Positions 51,002 to 59,009 of a stretch of DNA of 59,146 nt are shown one piece after another; the stretch's first letter is position 1; each line of letters begins with the position of its first letter. The notes beneath the pieces were generated by a model. The model had not been told where the DNA came from and made no database searches. It saw only the letters and a list, made by a program, of their open reading frames with translations. The stretch is from JAHCHG01 sp041745765. Lineage in GTDB: Bacteria > Acidobacteriota > Blastocatellia > Pyrinomonadales > Pyrinomonadaceae. Position numbers and translations under genes: made by a program. The stretch spans positions 1-59,146 of the forward strand of contig JBGTIH010000006.1 of NCBI GenBank assembly GCA_041745765.1, given 5' to 3'.

Positions 51002-51619
51002 ATGAGCAGTAAAATCGAAAAATTATTAGAACAGGCAAGTTTCAACGAAGACGAAAGTTCGGCTGTTTCCGCCGAAACAAGTTTTTCAGATCAAGCGGAA
51101 GGCGAACAGCTTTTTTCCATTTTGAAAACAAAACTTTTGAATATTGATGAATGGGGCAAACACGGATCGCTGACTTCTTACAAACTTTTTGACGAAAAAG
51201 GTCAGCCGCGCACAGATAAAACTTTATTTGTCGGAATTTTTATTCGCATTTCCCTGAAAGCGTCGGGAAAATATGATTGGGTTCGCGTGAAAGATATTTA
51301 TGAAGCGGCGGAAGAATTTGTAATTACGGTTCAACCGACTTTTGACCCGACCGAAGAAAAACCGGATAAAACAGTGATTTCTCATTTCTTCACGGATGCT
51401 TCGACCAATAATTTTTGTCTGCTGAAAAAAAATGAAACAGTCAAATTTTACGTGATCGGTCTGAACGAAAAACGAAATACGAACGAAACGGAAAATATAG
51501 TCGAATCGGTTCGCAATCTGGCAATAAATATCGGTTCATCTCTAGGCTTTCAAAAAAGTGAATGGGAAAAATTTACTCAAAATTTCGTCGAATCCGCCGC
51601 TCAAGAGGGAAATATCTGA
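51002..51619 (+). CDS. Hypothetical cytoplasmic protein in the desaturase operon
   Basis: 205 residues, starting 17 bp after the desaturase stop, so probably the fourth gene of the operon. The N-terminal 35 residues are acidic and probably disordered. The middle (about 36-160) is a beta-rich domain with VGIFIRISLKASG and KFYVIGLNEKRN, and the C-terminus is helical. There is no signal peptide, membrane segment or known motif. I do not recognise the family. Confidence 0.65.
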   Translation: MSSKIEKLLEQASFNEDESSAVSAETSFSDQAEGEQLFSILKTKLLNIDEWGKHGSLTSYKLFDEKGQPRTDKTLFVGIFIRISLKASGKYDWVRVKDIYEAAEEFVITVQPTFDPTEEKPDKTVISHFFTDASTNNFCLLKKNETVKFYVIGLNEKRNTNETENIVESVRNLAINIGSSLGFQKSEWEKFTQNFVESAAQEGNI

Positions 51620-51989
51620 AGAGAGACAGCACGTAAGAAAATAATTGTTTATATTATTTTTCCCTGCTCTTACTTCTACGCGTGTCAGACTAACTTTGAA
51701 AGTTGAAACTCAAGAAAATCAGCCGCGGATGAACGCAGTTGAACGCTGATTTTTTCTCTGATTTTTCCGCCTCGTCAATCATCTCCGTAGAAACAGCAAA
51801 TTTATAGAAAACGCGTCAAATCTACGAATCGAGTTTTGTAGGAACGGCATAACAATATGTCGTTCCTACGAAACTCGATTCTAAGCTATAAATATACTGT
51901 TCCTAATGGACTAATGAGTTTGAAAACGGCTTCCTCTATGATTCAACGCGAGTTTTGGAATTTTCTTACATTTTCCGTTTTTCATTTGT
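51620..51989. other. Intergenic region with hairpin element and word-repeat remnants
   Basis: A 370-bp gap between convergent genes. It contains a degenerate word repeat at about 51719-51768 (GCGGATGAACGCAGTTGAACGC) and the long hairpin at 51826-51881 (listed separately). No promoter, RNA gene or credible small ORF was recognised. Confidence 0.5.
51826..51881. repeat. 21-bp-stem hairpin element (GTAGGAACG)
   Basis: Arms 51826-51846 (GAATCGAGTTTTGTAGGAACG) and 51861-51881 pair over 21 bp with one mismatch and a 14-nt loop that is itself partly palindromic. It is a REP-like element or convergent terminator; there is no T-run, which favours the former. Confidence 0.65.
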
Positions 51990-52511
51990 TCACTGACCGG
52001 AATTTGTCGCGGGAACGTCCGCCGTCGGGGCGGTTGTTGCCGGAGCGGTTGTCGGCGGTTGGGCGACACCTGTGGCTTGCAGATATGTCGAATACACATT
52101 TGATAAACGCTCAACCGATGCCGTGTCGCGTTGGGCGAGCATCGTTATTATCGAATCGCGGACGGCGAAAACAGGTGTCATATTTTCGCGCTCAGCTTCG
52201 GTCAAAAAACCGTCATTTCCCTTTTTTCTTTCTTCATCAAGCCGCGTAAAAAAATTGCTTGCATTTTGACGGGCGGGTTCGTATTCGCCGCGATTTGCTT
52301 CGACAATTGCGCCGGTCAATAAACCTTTGATCTCGGTTTGACGAAGCTGTTTTTGAGTTGCGGCAAGTTCGCCTTCGACCGACCATTTTTGCATCAGCAT
52401 CGGAATTAGACCGATTAAAAAGGCGATTAAAACAATTGCGGCAAAAATTCCCCAACGAATCAGCGGACTCTGCGCGGTTTTCTCTTTTACTCTGACATCA
52501 TTTTCACTCAT
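51990..52511 (-). CDS. Hypothetical single-pass membrane protein
   Basis: 173 residues from the ATG at 52509-52511 with AGGAGAAAA upstream; the frame is open 26 codons further but has no site there. A short basic N-terminus is followed by one transmembrane helix (about 22-45: FAAIVLIAFLIGLIPML). A probable coiled coil with EGELAATQKQLRQTEIKG comes next, then a helical domain, and a Thr/Ala/Pro-rich tail (last 25 residues). Topology suggests an extracytoplasmic domain. The family is not recognised. Confidence 0.65.
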   Translation of the reverse strand: MSENDVRVKEKTAQSPLIRWGIFAAIVLIAFLIGLIPMLMQKWSVEGELAATQKQLRQTEIKGLLTGAIVEANRGEYEPARQNASNFFTRLDEERKKGNDGFLTEAERENMTPVFAVRDSIITMLAQRDTASVERLSNVYSTYLQATGVAQPPTTAPATTAPTADVPATNSGQ

Positions 52512-52594
52512 AAATTTTCTCCTGTTTTCAATCCGAATTATTAAGGTCTGTAAAATTATTATATCATTTACTTTTCGACGCATTCGCAAAAAAA

Positions 52595-52628
52595 AGAGAA
52601 AAACGGTAAAAAAGCCCCGTTTCTCTCT
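52595..52628 (-). terminator. Rho-independent terminator
   Basis: On the reverse strand a 12-bp stem (AGAGAGAAACGG with CCGTTTTTCTCT, one G-U pair), a 10-nt loop and a run of T. It lies 28 bp after the stop of the FG-GAP protein at 52656-54260. Confidence 0.85.
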
Positions 52629-52655
52629 TTTTTTAATTACTGCAATATGCCGAAT

Positions 52656-54260
52656 TTATCTGACAAAAGCACTTGGAACAGGTTGATCACCGGCGGTTCC
52701 GAATCTGATGATTTGAACTCCCGATGTCGAACGGTTGATATACCAGGTATTTTCTGACGAACGGTAGACCGCGAAATCAGATTTTCCATCGCCGTCATAA
52801 TCGCCCGGTGCCGGAGAATCTCCGGTTGCTCCGAACGGCACTGAGAAGAATGAGAAATCTTCCGATCTCAAAACAAACCATTGTCCGGTTGAAGGTCGCC
52901 AGAAGGCAACATCAGCTTTGCCGTCGCCCGTGTAATCGGCTTGAACCGTTTTATCGGTTGATGTTCCGAACGGTAAAACAACCAGTCCGGCAGTCGAACG
53001 ATTGAGCCACCATTCACCGGTTGACGGACGATAAATTGCAATATCGGCTTTTCCGTCGCCGTCATAATCAGCCGCGACAGGTAAATCATTTGCTGCGCCG
53101 AAGTTTGTAATTGTTGTTTGACCATCGCTTGAGCGAAGAATAAACCAGGTTCCGGTCGAAGGACGATAAACCGCCGCATCGGCTTTTCCGTCGCCGTCGA
53201 AATCAGCCGGAGCGGGAACGTCTGTGGAAACTCCGAGCGGAAATGAGAAGAATGAATTGTCTTCGCTTCTTAAAATAAACCATTCGCCGGTTGAAGGTCT
53301 GAAGACAGCAAAATCGGTTTTGCCGTCGCCGGTGTAATCAGCGGGAACGAGTTTGTCGTTTGACGCACCAAATTGAAAAGCGCGGTTTGAACCGTCGCTT
53401 GAACGCAAATACCACCATTCGCCGCCTGACGGACGGAAGATCGAAACATCCGTTTTACCGTCGCCGTCAAAATCTATAACAGCCGATTGTGTCGGTGTGG
53501 AAGATGTTTGCGTAACGCTTGCCCAAGACGTTCCGATGCGAATGCCGTCAACGACAACTGTCGGAGATGTCGAGGCAGTTCCCTGACGCAGAGCGACTGT
53601 TGCCAGAGAAATGTCGGTCGCGGTAGTGTCAATTGCCGAAACGGTCGCCGCCGGTTCGGTCGCCGGTGTTGTGGTGCTGACGAAAAGACTAACCGTATCA
53701 TTGGCATCGCCGTCAACAATCGTATATTTGACAATTACCAGATAAGTCGTGTTTAAAGCATAGGTAAACGGAGTAAAAGCAACAGTTGCCTCAGTCGTTC
53801 CGGCTTTTGAAATGCCGAAGGCGATGTTGTTCGCTTCGTTTTTCTTAATATAAACTCTGCCTCTGAACGCCGATCCAATCGGATCGGGCGAAAGATGGAA
53901 AAAATAACCGCCCACGGGATTAATCGCGGCTTCGCTGGTATTAACCATAAATGCCGCATAGACCGAACCGCTCGTTTGAACCGGAAAAACACGATGAACA
54001 TCTTCACCGCTGACGGTCAGCGAAGCGGCATTACCGACGCCCGACGAAGGGTAGCCGGTCAAAGTCAGTCCCGGCGTTACTGTTGCAATCGAGTTTGTTC
54101 CTGCGCCGCTATGCGCCGTCCAATTATTGCCGGTCAATAAAGAACCCGGCGCGTATGGAAAATCTTCGACTAATAAAGGGGTTTGAGCAAAACTGCTCGT
54201 ATTCATCAAAGCTATGGATATAATTATCGCAAAGATACTAAAAACAAATTTTTTTTTCAT
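52656..54260 (-). CDS. Secreted protein with six C-terminal FG-GAP/VCBS repeats
   Basis: 534 residues from the ATG at 54258-54260, with GAGGA upstream. A signal peptide (FSIFAIIISIALMNTSSFAQ) comes first. Residues about 25-250 form a beta-rich, jelly-roll-like domain with no catalytic motif seen. Six repeats follow with the core D-[FY]-[DT]-G-D-G-K-x-D and RPSTGEW-type strands, closing with QPVPSAFVR. Repeats 2 and 5 have DYTGDGK, with Thr in place of Asp in the loop. Likely extracellular and Ca2+-stabilised. The repeat module is the same type and number as in 12544-16311. Confidence 0.83.
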   Translation of the reverse strand: MKKKFVFSIFAIIISIALMNTSSFAQTPLLVEDFPYAPGSLLTGNNWTAHSGAGTNSIATVTPGLTLTGYPSSGVGNAASLTVSGEDVHRVFPVQTSGSVYAAFMVNTSEAAINPVGGYFFHLSPDPIGSAFRGRVYIKKNEANNIAFGISKAGTTEATVAFTPFTYALNTTYLVIVKYTIVDGDANDTVSLFVSTTTPATEPAATVSAIDTTATDISLATVALRQGTASTSPTVVVDGIRIGTSWASVTQTSSTPTQSAVIDFDGDGKTDVSIFRPSGGEWWYLRSSDGSNRAFQFGASNDKLVPADYTGDGKTDFAVFRPSTGEWFILRSEDNSFFSFPLGVSTDVPAPADFDGDGKADAAVYRPSTGTWFILRSSDGQTTITNFGAANDLPVAADYDGDGKADIAIYRPSTGEWWLNRSTAGLVVLPFGTSTDKTVQADYTGDGKADVAFWRPSTGQWFVLRSEDFSFFSVPFGATGDSPAPGDYDGDGKSDFAVYRSSENTWYINRSTSGVQIIRFGTAGDQPVPSAFVR

Positions 54261-54491
54261 ATTGTCCTCTTTTAATTTAAATTTCTTAATTTTAAGGGGA
54301 ATTTTTTTAAAGTGTGAAAACACACGAATGCACACTCTTTTCGGAATCATCTTGTCAATAAATTTAGGTTGTAAATTTAATTATGTGAAAATAGTAACAT
54401 AAGTTCACAAAAAATCGGCATTTTAAAAATCTTAAAATTAACATAGATTTTTGTTACAATTGAAAAAACTGCAAGCGAGGTTAAAAAAACA

Positions 54492-55619
54492 ATGCGTTTG
54501 AGAATGTTTTTTATTCTAATAATTTTCATTTTTAGTTCTTTCACGGCGATCAGGGCGCAGGTTGAAGAGCCTCCTCCGTTAATCGAAAATAAGAATGAAA
54601 TAATAAAAATCGAAACGCGGCTGATTGACGTGCCGGTTGTCGTAACAGATAAAAGCGGAAAGCCTCTGCTCAATCTGAAACCGTCGAACTTTATTGTTTA
54701 TGAAGACGGGAAAAGGCAGGAAGTAAGCGATTTTTCAACGACGACCGAGCCTTTTGAAGTCGCCTTGCTGCTCGATACCTCCGGCTCGACGCGCAGCGAT
54801 CTAAGACTGATTCAGCGCGCCGCGGCGAGTTTTATCGGTTCTCTGCGAAGCGGCGACAGAGTTTCGATTGTCGCTTTCAAAAGCGCGGTCAGAGATGGAA
54901 GATCGGTTTCGGTCAGCGACGTTTTAACGCCTTTGACCGATGATCGGACGAAATTAAACACCGCACTTACCGAAGTAAAAACCAGCAACGGAACGCCCTA
55001 TTATGACGGTTTATTAACCATCGTTAATAATATTTTTAAAAATGAACCGGACGAGAAGTTTCGCGGCAGACGCGCCGTTGTCGCATTGACCGACGGCGTT
55101 GATTCAACGAGTGATGCGGATTTTCAAGAAGTGCGCGAAGAATTGGCGGAGATCGGCGTGGCGGTTTATTTCGTGCAGGTTGACACGCGCGATTATTTTG
55201 AAGCGGAACTGCTCGGCGATTGCCAAACTTCGGCTTTTCGCTTTTCACAGGCGCAGATCCGGCGTTATTACAGGGTTTTTTATCCGAAATCAAATGTCGA
55301 AAAGGTCAGCGATTTTTGCAAACTCGGCGATTTTGAGCGCCTCGACATCAGCAAGAATCTGTATCAACTGGCAAATTCCGAAATGCAGAATCTGGCAAAA
55401 ATATCGGGCGGCAAGGTTTTTTCGGCTTCGAGCTTAAACGATGCGCGTTCCGCTTTTAATGAAGTCGCCGCCGAACTCGGCACAAAATACTCTCTGGGTT
55501 ATTATTCGACGAATCAAAACCGCGACGGCACTTACCGGAAAATCCGCGTCGAAATCAAAGACGTTCCGCCGGGCGCACAAATCCGCGCCCGCGACGGCTA
55601 TACGGCGCCGGAAAATTAG
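54492..55619 (+). CDS. VWFA-related protein (acidobacterial type), secreted
   Basis: 375 residues with a signal peptide (FFILIIFIFSSFTAIRAQ). An N-terminal beta-domain (RLIDVPVVVTDKSGKPLLNL; FIVYEDGKRQEVSDF) precedes the VWA domain. The MIDAS motif is LLDTSGSTRSDL (near 97) and ALTDGVDSTSD lies near 197. The C-terminal SLGYYSTNQNRDG-KIRVE block is the usual family end. It is a paralogue of 27132-28052 with a complete DxSGS motif. Probably exported; role unknown. Confidence 0.87.
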   Translation: MRLRMFFILIIFIFSSFTAIRAQVEEPPPLIENKNEIIKIETRLIDVPVVVTDKSGKPLLNLKPSNFIVYEDGKRQEVSDFSTTTEPFEVALLLDTSGSTRSDLRLIQRAAASFIGSLRSGDRVSIVAFKSAVRDGRSVSVSDVLTPLTDDRTKLNTALTEVKTSNGTPYYDGLLTIVNNIFKNEPDEKFRGRRAVVALTDGVDSTSDADFQEVREELAEIGVAVYFVQVDTRDYFEAELLGDCQTSAFRFSQAQIRRYYRVFYPKSNVEKVSDFCKLGDFERLDISKNLYQLANSEMQNLAKISGGKVFSASSLNDARSAFNEVAAELGTKYSLGYYSTNQNRDGTYRKIRVEIKDVPPGAQIRARDGYTAPEN

Positions 55620-55722
55620 TTCCAAGTTTCAAGTTCCAAGTTTTTTTGGCTTTGAACTTTTCTGAAGCAAACTTTAGACTTGGAACTTGGAACTTGGAAC
55701 TTGGAACTTGGAACTTGGAACT
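55618..55722. repeat. Inverted 7-nt word array (AGTTCCA / TGGAACT)
   Basis: AGTTCCA, AGTTTCA, AGTTCCA (55618-55638) face six perfect TGGAACT units (55681-55722). The left arm begins inside the stop codon of the VWFA gene and the right arm ends 7 bp before the deoB start, so the array fills the entire intergenic gap and may supply the GGA-rich ribosome-binding region. Confidence 0.85.
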
Positions 55723-55729
55723 TAAAATT

Positions 55730-56908
55730 ATGGACGTAAAATTTAAACGAATCGTTTTAATGGTTTTAGACAGCGCGGGAAGCGGCGCGATGCCGGACGC
55801 TCCCGAATGGGGCGACGCGGGCGCGGATACTCTGGGAAATGTCTTAAAATCGCGCAAAGTTTATCTTCCGAATCTGCAAAAATTAGGTTTGGGAAATATC
55901 CGCGAGCTAAACGAACTGCCGGCAATCGAAAATCCGGTCGGCTCGTTCGGCAAATGTGCGCTGAAATCGAACGGCAAAGACACGACGACCGGACATTGGG
56001 AAATGGCTGGAATCATTCTCGAAAAGGCTTTTCCGACATTTCCGAAAGGATTTCCGAAAGCGGTAATCGATGAATTTGTCGAAAAAGCGCGAGTTCCCGG
56101 CGTTCTCGGAAATACTACGGCTTCGGGAACGGAAATCATCAAAGAACTTGGCGAAGAACACGTTAAAACCGGCAAACCGATCGTTTACACTTCCGCCGAT
56201 TCGGTTTTTCAGATCGCCGCGCACGAAGGCGTAATTCCCATCGAGCGCCAATACGAAATCTGCGAAATCGCCCGCCAAATGCTCGACGGCGAACAATTTC
56301 GCGTCGGTCGCGTCATTGCCCGCCCATTCGTCGGTGAAACCGCGCAAAACTTTACGCGCACCGAAAACCGCCACGATTACGCCGTTCCGCCGCCTCTGGA
56401 TAATCTTTTGCCGATGCTCAAAGAAAACGGTTTCGATGTCGTCTGCATCGGCAAGATCGCTTCGATCTACGATTCGGTCGGCGTTACCGAAGATTTAACC
56501 GCGAAAAACAACGCGCAATCAATTGACCAAACGATTAACGCGCTGCGTGCCGACAACAAAGGTTTGATCTTCTCGAATCTCGTAGATTTCGATATGCTCT
56601 ACGGACACCGCCGCGATCCGGAAGGTTACGCCAAAGCCTTGGAAGATTTCGACAAAAGAATGCCCGAAATTTTCGAAGCGATGAATGAAGACGACCTTTT
56701 CATCATCACCGCCGACCACGGCAACGATCCGACATTTCCCGGCTCGGATCACACGCGCGAATACGCGCTTTTATTAGTCTATGGCAAAACGGCAAAACAA
56801 GGCGTAAATTTAGGCACAAGACAATCCCTCTCCGACATCGGACAAACTATTGCGGAAAATTTCGGTTTCGAGTTGAAAGACGGCGTGAGTTTTTTAGAGG
56901 AAATTTAA
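55730..56908 (+). CDS. deoB: Phosphopentomutase
   Basis: 392 residues, usual DeoB length. Motifs of the alkaline-phosphatase-like fold with two Mn2+ ions are VLDSAGSGAMPDA (Asp ligand, near 12), GADTLGN, TTGHWEMAG (active-site Thr), YGHRRDPEGYA and the ligand pairs ADHGNDP and SDHTREY. The enzyme interconverts ribose/deoxyribose 1- and 5-phosphates in nucleoside salvage. The ATG at 55730 is chosen; the open frame upstream reads through the heptamer array. The last 26 codons have a second, diverged copy at 57449-57526, beyond the toxin-antitoxin pair. Confidence 0.95.
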   Translation: MDVKFKRIVLMVLDSAGSGAMPDAPEWGDAGADTLGNVLKSRKVYLPNLQKLGLGNIRELNELPAIENPVGSFGKCALKSNGKDTTTGHWEMAGIILEKAFPTFPKGFPKAVIDEFVEKARVPGVLGNTTASGTEIIKELGEEHVKTGKPIVYTSADSVFQIAAHEGVIPIERQYEICEIARQMLDGEQFRVGRVIARPFVGETAQNFTRTENRHDYAVPPPLDNLLPMLKENGFDVVCIGKIASIYDSVGVTEDLTAKNNAQSIDQTINALRADNKGLIFSNLVDFDMLYGHRRDPEGYAKALEDFDKRMPEIFEAMNEDDLFIITADHGNDPTFPGSDHTREYALLLVYGKTAKQGVNLGTRQSLSDIGQTIAENFGFELKDGVSFLEEI

Positions 56909-56911
56909 AAT

Positions 56912-57211
56912 ATGCTCCTCAAAATCCGCGACCGGATGCGTGAAAAAGTTCGAAATCTCGAATATGTGATGACAATTCACGCTGAAGAAGAAATGGAAAA
57001 CGACGATCTTTCCATATTCGATGTCGAAAACGGAATTCTTACGGGCGAAATCGTCGAACGTCAAAAAGATGCGGAAACTGACGAACGGAAATATTTAATT
57101 GCTGGAAAAACGCTTGACGAAACGGATATAATTGTTGCAGCAAAACTGAGTTTGACCGATACGCTCGTCATTATAACGGTTTATTTAGAAAATTATGAAC
57201 TCGAAAACTAA
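56912..57211 (+). CDS. DUF4258/MqsR-like putative toxin
   Basis: 99 residues. The DUF4258 pattern is visible: MTIHAEEEMENDDLS (His near 23), a central strand pair GEIVERQKDAETDERKYLI, and LVIITVYLEN at the end. DUF4258 proteins belong to the RelE/MqsR-like superfamily of RNA-cleaving toxins. The gene begins 3 bp after deoB, and its GAGGAAA ribosome binding site is made of the last deoB codons. It overlaps the downstream zinc-finger antitoxin gene by 17 bp. The order toxin-antitoxin matches mqsRA. Toxicity is inferred from family and layout only. Confidence 0.75.
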   Translation: MLLKIRDRMREKVRNLEYVMTIHAEEEMENDDLSIFDVENGILTGEIVERQKDAETDERKYLIAGKTLDETDIIVAAKLSLTDTLVIITVYLENYELEN

Positions 57212-57443
57212 TGAAATAATTTGCGATGTCTGCGGAAAAAACGGTGCAAGAATAATCCACGTTTCCAAGAGTTACGGCAAAGGCGAAAATTTGCTCGTTA
57301 TCGAAAATGTTCCGATCATTTCCTGCCCGCATTGCGGCGAAAGTTATCTAACCGCAAAAACCTTACGCGAAATCGAAAATATCAAAACCAACCGCACGAA
57401 GATTGCCGTTGAACGCCCTGTTCCCGTTGCTGTTTTTGCTTAA
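57195..57443 (+). CDS. YgiT/MqsA-type zinc-finger antitoxin (short form)
   Basis: 82 residues. Two C-x2-C pairs (CDVCGK near 10-13 and SCPHCGESY near 49-52) form the YgiT-type zinc finger found at the N-terminus of MqsA antitoxins. The C-terminal helix-turn-helix of full MqsA is missing; only about 25 residues follow, so it may neutralise the toxin without binding DNA strongly. It overlaps the toxin gene by 17 bp. Five bases after its stop a second copy of the deoB 3' end begins. Confidence 0.78.
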   Translation: MNSKTNEIICDVCGKNGARIIHVSKSYGKGENLLVIENVPIISCPHCGESYLTAKTLREIENIKTNRTKIAVERPVPVAVFA

Positions 57444-57448
57444 ATTTT

Positions 57449-57526
57449 TCCGACATCGGACAAACAATCGCGGAAAATTTCGGTTTCGAGCTAAAAGACG
57501 GTGTGAGGTTTTTGGATAAGATTTAA
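57449..57526 (+). pseudogene. Remnant copy of the deoB 3' end (26 codons)
   Basis: 78 bp reading SDIGQTIAENFGFELKDGV then RFLDKI and stop. It aligns without gaps to 56831-56908, the end of deoB, with 68 of 78 bases identical. Seven of the ten differences fall in synonymous or conservative changes. It has no start codon and no upstream part of deoB, so it is a stranded gene end. Confidence 0.9.
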
Positions 57527-57567
57527 TCCAAGAGTATTAAGACTAATGCAAATTTAATATAAAAGAA

Positions 57568-57703
57568 TTCCCCGTCTGCTTGCAGCGTGGGTTTCCTTAT
57601 TAACCCTGAAAGGGTGTAACTTCTTGGTCTTAGAAAATTCGTGGTTTTGCCGCTTTGGGCAAAAATTTTTGGGCGAATACCCCGTCAGCTTGCTGCGGGG
57701 TAG
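57568..57703. repeat. Cluster of REP-like hairpins (CCCCGTCAGCTTGCTGCGGGG type)
   Basis: Two related hairpins, TTCCCCGTCTGCTTGCAGCG (57569 on) and CCCCGTCAGCTTGCTGCGGG (57680 on), flank AACCCTGAAAGGGT (57603-57616). The GTCAGCTTGCTG core with a bulged T is typical of REP sequences mobilised by RAYT transposases. The cluster marks the border between the deoB region and AT-rich genes. Confidence 0.65.
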
Positions 57704-57727
57704 TCCGAAAATAACGAATTTTCAAAT

Positions 57728-58765
57728 TTATTTGAAAATTCCAAAGAACTCTTTTCTATCAATTTCAAAATAATCAAGTAAAATTGCGATTATTGCTTTT
57801 AACGGAGGTTCTAATTCCATTGGATTAACAAAATGCTTTGCATAACCAATTGATTCAAATTGTTTTCCCCAGTTAAATAAATTTTTTCCATTTTCAGTAT
57901 TTGCAAAAAACTCTTTGAAAATTCTGATTTGTAAGTTATCAAGAAGTTTTAATACTGATGAACTTGTAGATTTATTACCAGAAATTTGAATAGCAATATT
58001 AACAATTTTGTTTATTCCATCTTTCCCTAAATTTCCGTATTTAAAGCCGTCAGACAATTTCTTTTCTCTGTCTTTTTGTTCAAGAAAAGCTATGTCTTTA
58101 ATTATAAAGTCAATCATTATAAGAAATTGAGATGAAGTCAAGTATAACATTCGTGAGGCTATTTCTCTTTTTTTCACGTCAGTCAAAATACTCTCAGCAA
58201 AATAATTTATTATTGGAAGTAAAGCATTTATTCCAGAAAAATCTAATTGAGTTAAAAGTTGCGATTTGCAATTCTCATAAATATCTCTCCATGTTTTGTT
58301 GCCAATTTGATTGTTATCCCTAAATTTTGACAGTTCATTTAATAAAGTTTCCTCTGGTATTCTCTCGTCTATCAACTTAATAACAGATTTGATATTTTGA
58401 AGTTTTTTTAGGAAATTACCGTTAAGAACAATCGTATTATGTTTTTGCCCAAATGAGTGAACTGATTCTCTACGGTCGGTAGTTGCTACAATACATGAAT
58501 CGAAGTTCAATAATTTCATTAAACCGTTTGCCCAGAGTATTCTTTCAAAAGCTTGCGGAGTTTTTTTATTTTTTATATCAACATTTATTCTTTGTCTGGA
58601 AATGCTTGCAGAACGGTTATATAAATATAAATCTATATCTGTAATATCAAAATTTTCATATCTAAACTTAACTCCTCGAACTACGTAGTAACCTAAATTA
58701 AGAAAATAATTTCTTAATTGCTCTTCCATCATTTCGCCTTTGAATAAACTCATTTGCTCTGTCAT
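57728..58765 (-). CDS. AT-rich hypothetical protein with PD-(D/E)XK-like N-terminal domain
   Basis: 345 residues. Near residues 13-100 is a pattern like restriction-endonuclease folds: MEEQLRNYFLNLGYYVVRG (helix), ITDIDLYLY (Asp) and INVDIKNKKTPQAFERILW (D-x-K). This is followed by CIVATTDRR. The remaining 240 residues are helical without known motifs. Composition is far more AT-rich than the chromosome around it. The start ATG overlaps the stop of the upstream 73-residue gene by one base (TAATG), so the two form a coupled pair. It is a candidate defence or mobile-element nuclease; the function is inferred from the fold pattern only. Confidence 0.6.
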   Translation of the reverse strand: MTEQMSLFKGEMMEEQLRNYFLNLGYYVVRGVKFRYENFDITDIDLYLYNRSASISRQRINVDIKNKKTPQAFERILWANGLMKLLNFDSCIVATTDRRESVHSFGQKHNTIVLNGNFLKKLQNIKSVIKLIDERIPEETLLNELSKFRDNNQIGNKTWRDIYENCKSQLLTQLDFSGINALLPIINYFAESILTDVKKREIASRMLYLTSSQFLIMIDFIIKDIAFLEQKDREKKLSDGFKYGNLGKDGINKIVNIAIQISGNKSTSSSVLKLLDNLQIRIFKEFFANTENGKNLFNWGKQFESIGYAKHFVNPMELEPPLKAIIAILLDYFEIDRKEFFGIFK

Positions 58766-58986
58766 TAGTTTCTTAAAGTTCTGAGCATTTGTGCTACAGA
58801 GTTTTTTGACTGTTGAGTCTGTTTTTTTCTTTGAATTCTTCGTATTTCTTCAGGACCTTTATAGTTAGTAATATTTCCTGTATAAACGGTTACTTCCTTC
58901 ATTGTTTTATCAGTTGTATCTCCAACTTCCAAAACCTGAAGCGCAAGTTCTCCAACATCTTTTTTGAGTAATTTCATATAAAACAT
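58765..58986 (-). CDS. Small AT-rich hypothetical protein coupled to the nuclease-like gene
   Basis: 73 residues (ATG at 58984-58986; a second ATG three codons later is possible). The first half is mixed hydrophobic (VGELALQVLEVGD) and the C-terminal half is basic and Gln/Lys/Arg-rich (IRRIQRKKQTQQSKNS), as in nucleic-acid-binding small proteins. No cysteine or helix-turn-helix motif is clear. It is co-directional with and upstream of the 345-residue gene, with a one-base overlap. Confidence 0.55.
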   Translation of the reverse strand: MFYMKLLKKDVGELALQVLEVGDTTDKTMKEVTVYTGNITNYKGPEEIRRIQRKKQTQQSKNSVAQMLRTLRN

Positions 58987-59009
58987 AGTGCTACCAATTA
59001 CACGTCTTA

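Noticed and set aside
55646..55729. Extended deoB start through the heptamer array (encoding GTWNLEL repeats)
   Set aside because: The residues come only from the repeat, and phosphopentomutases begin close to the VLDS motif.
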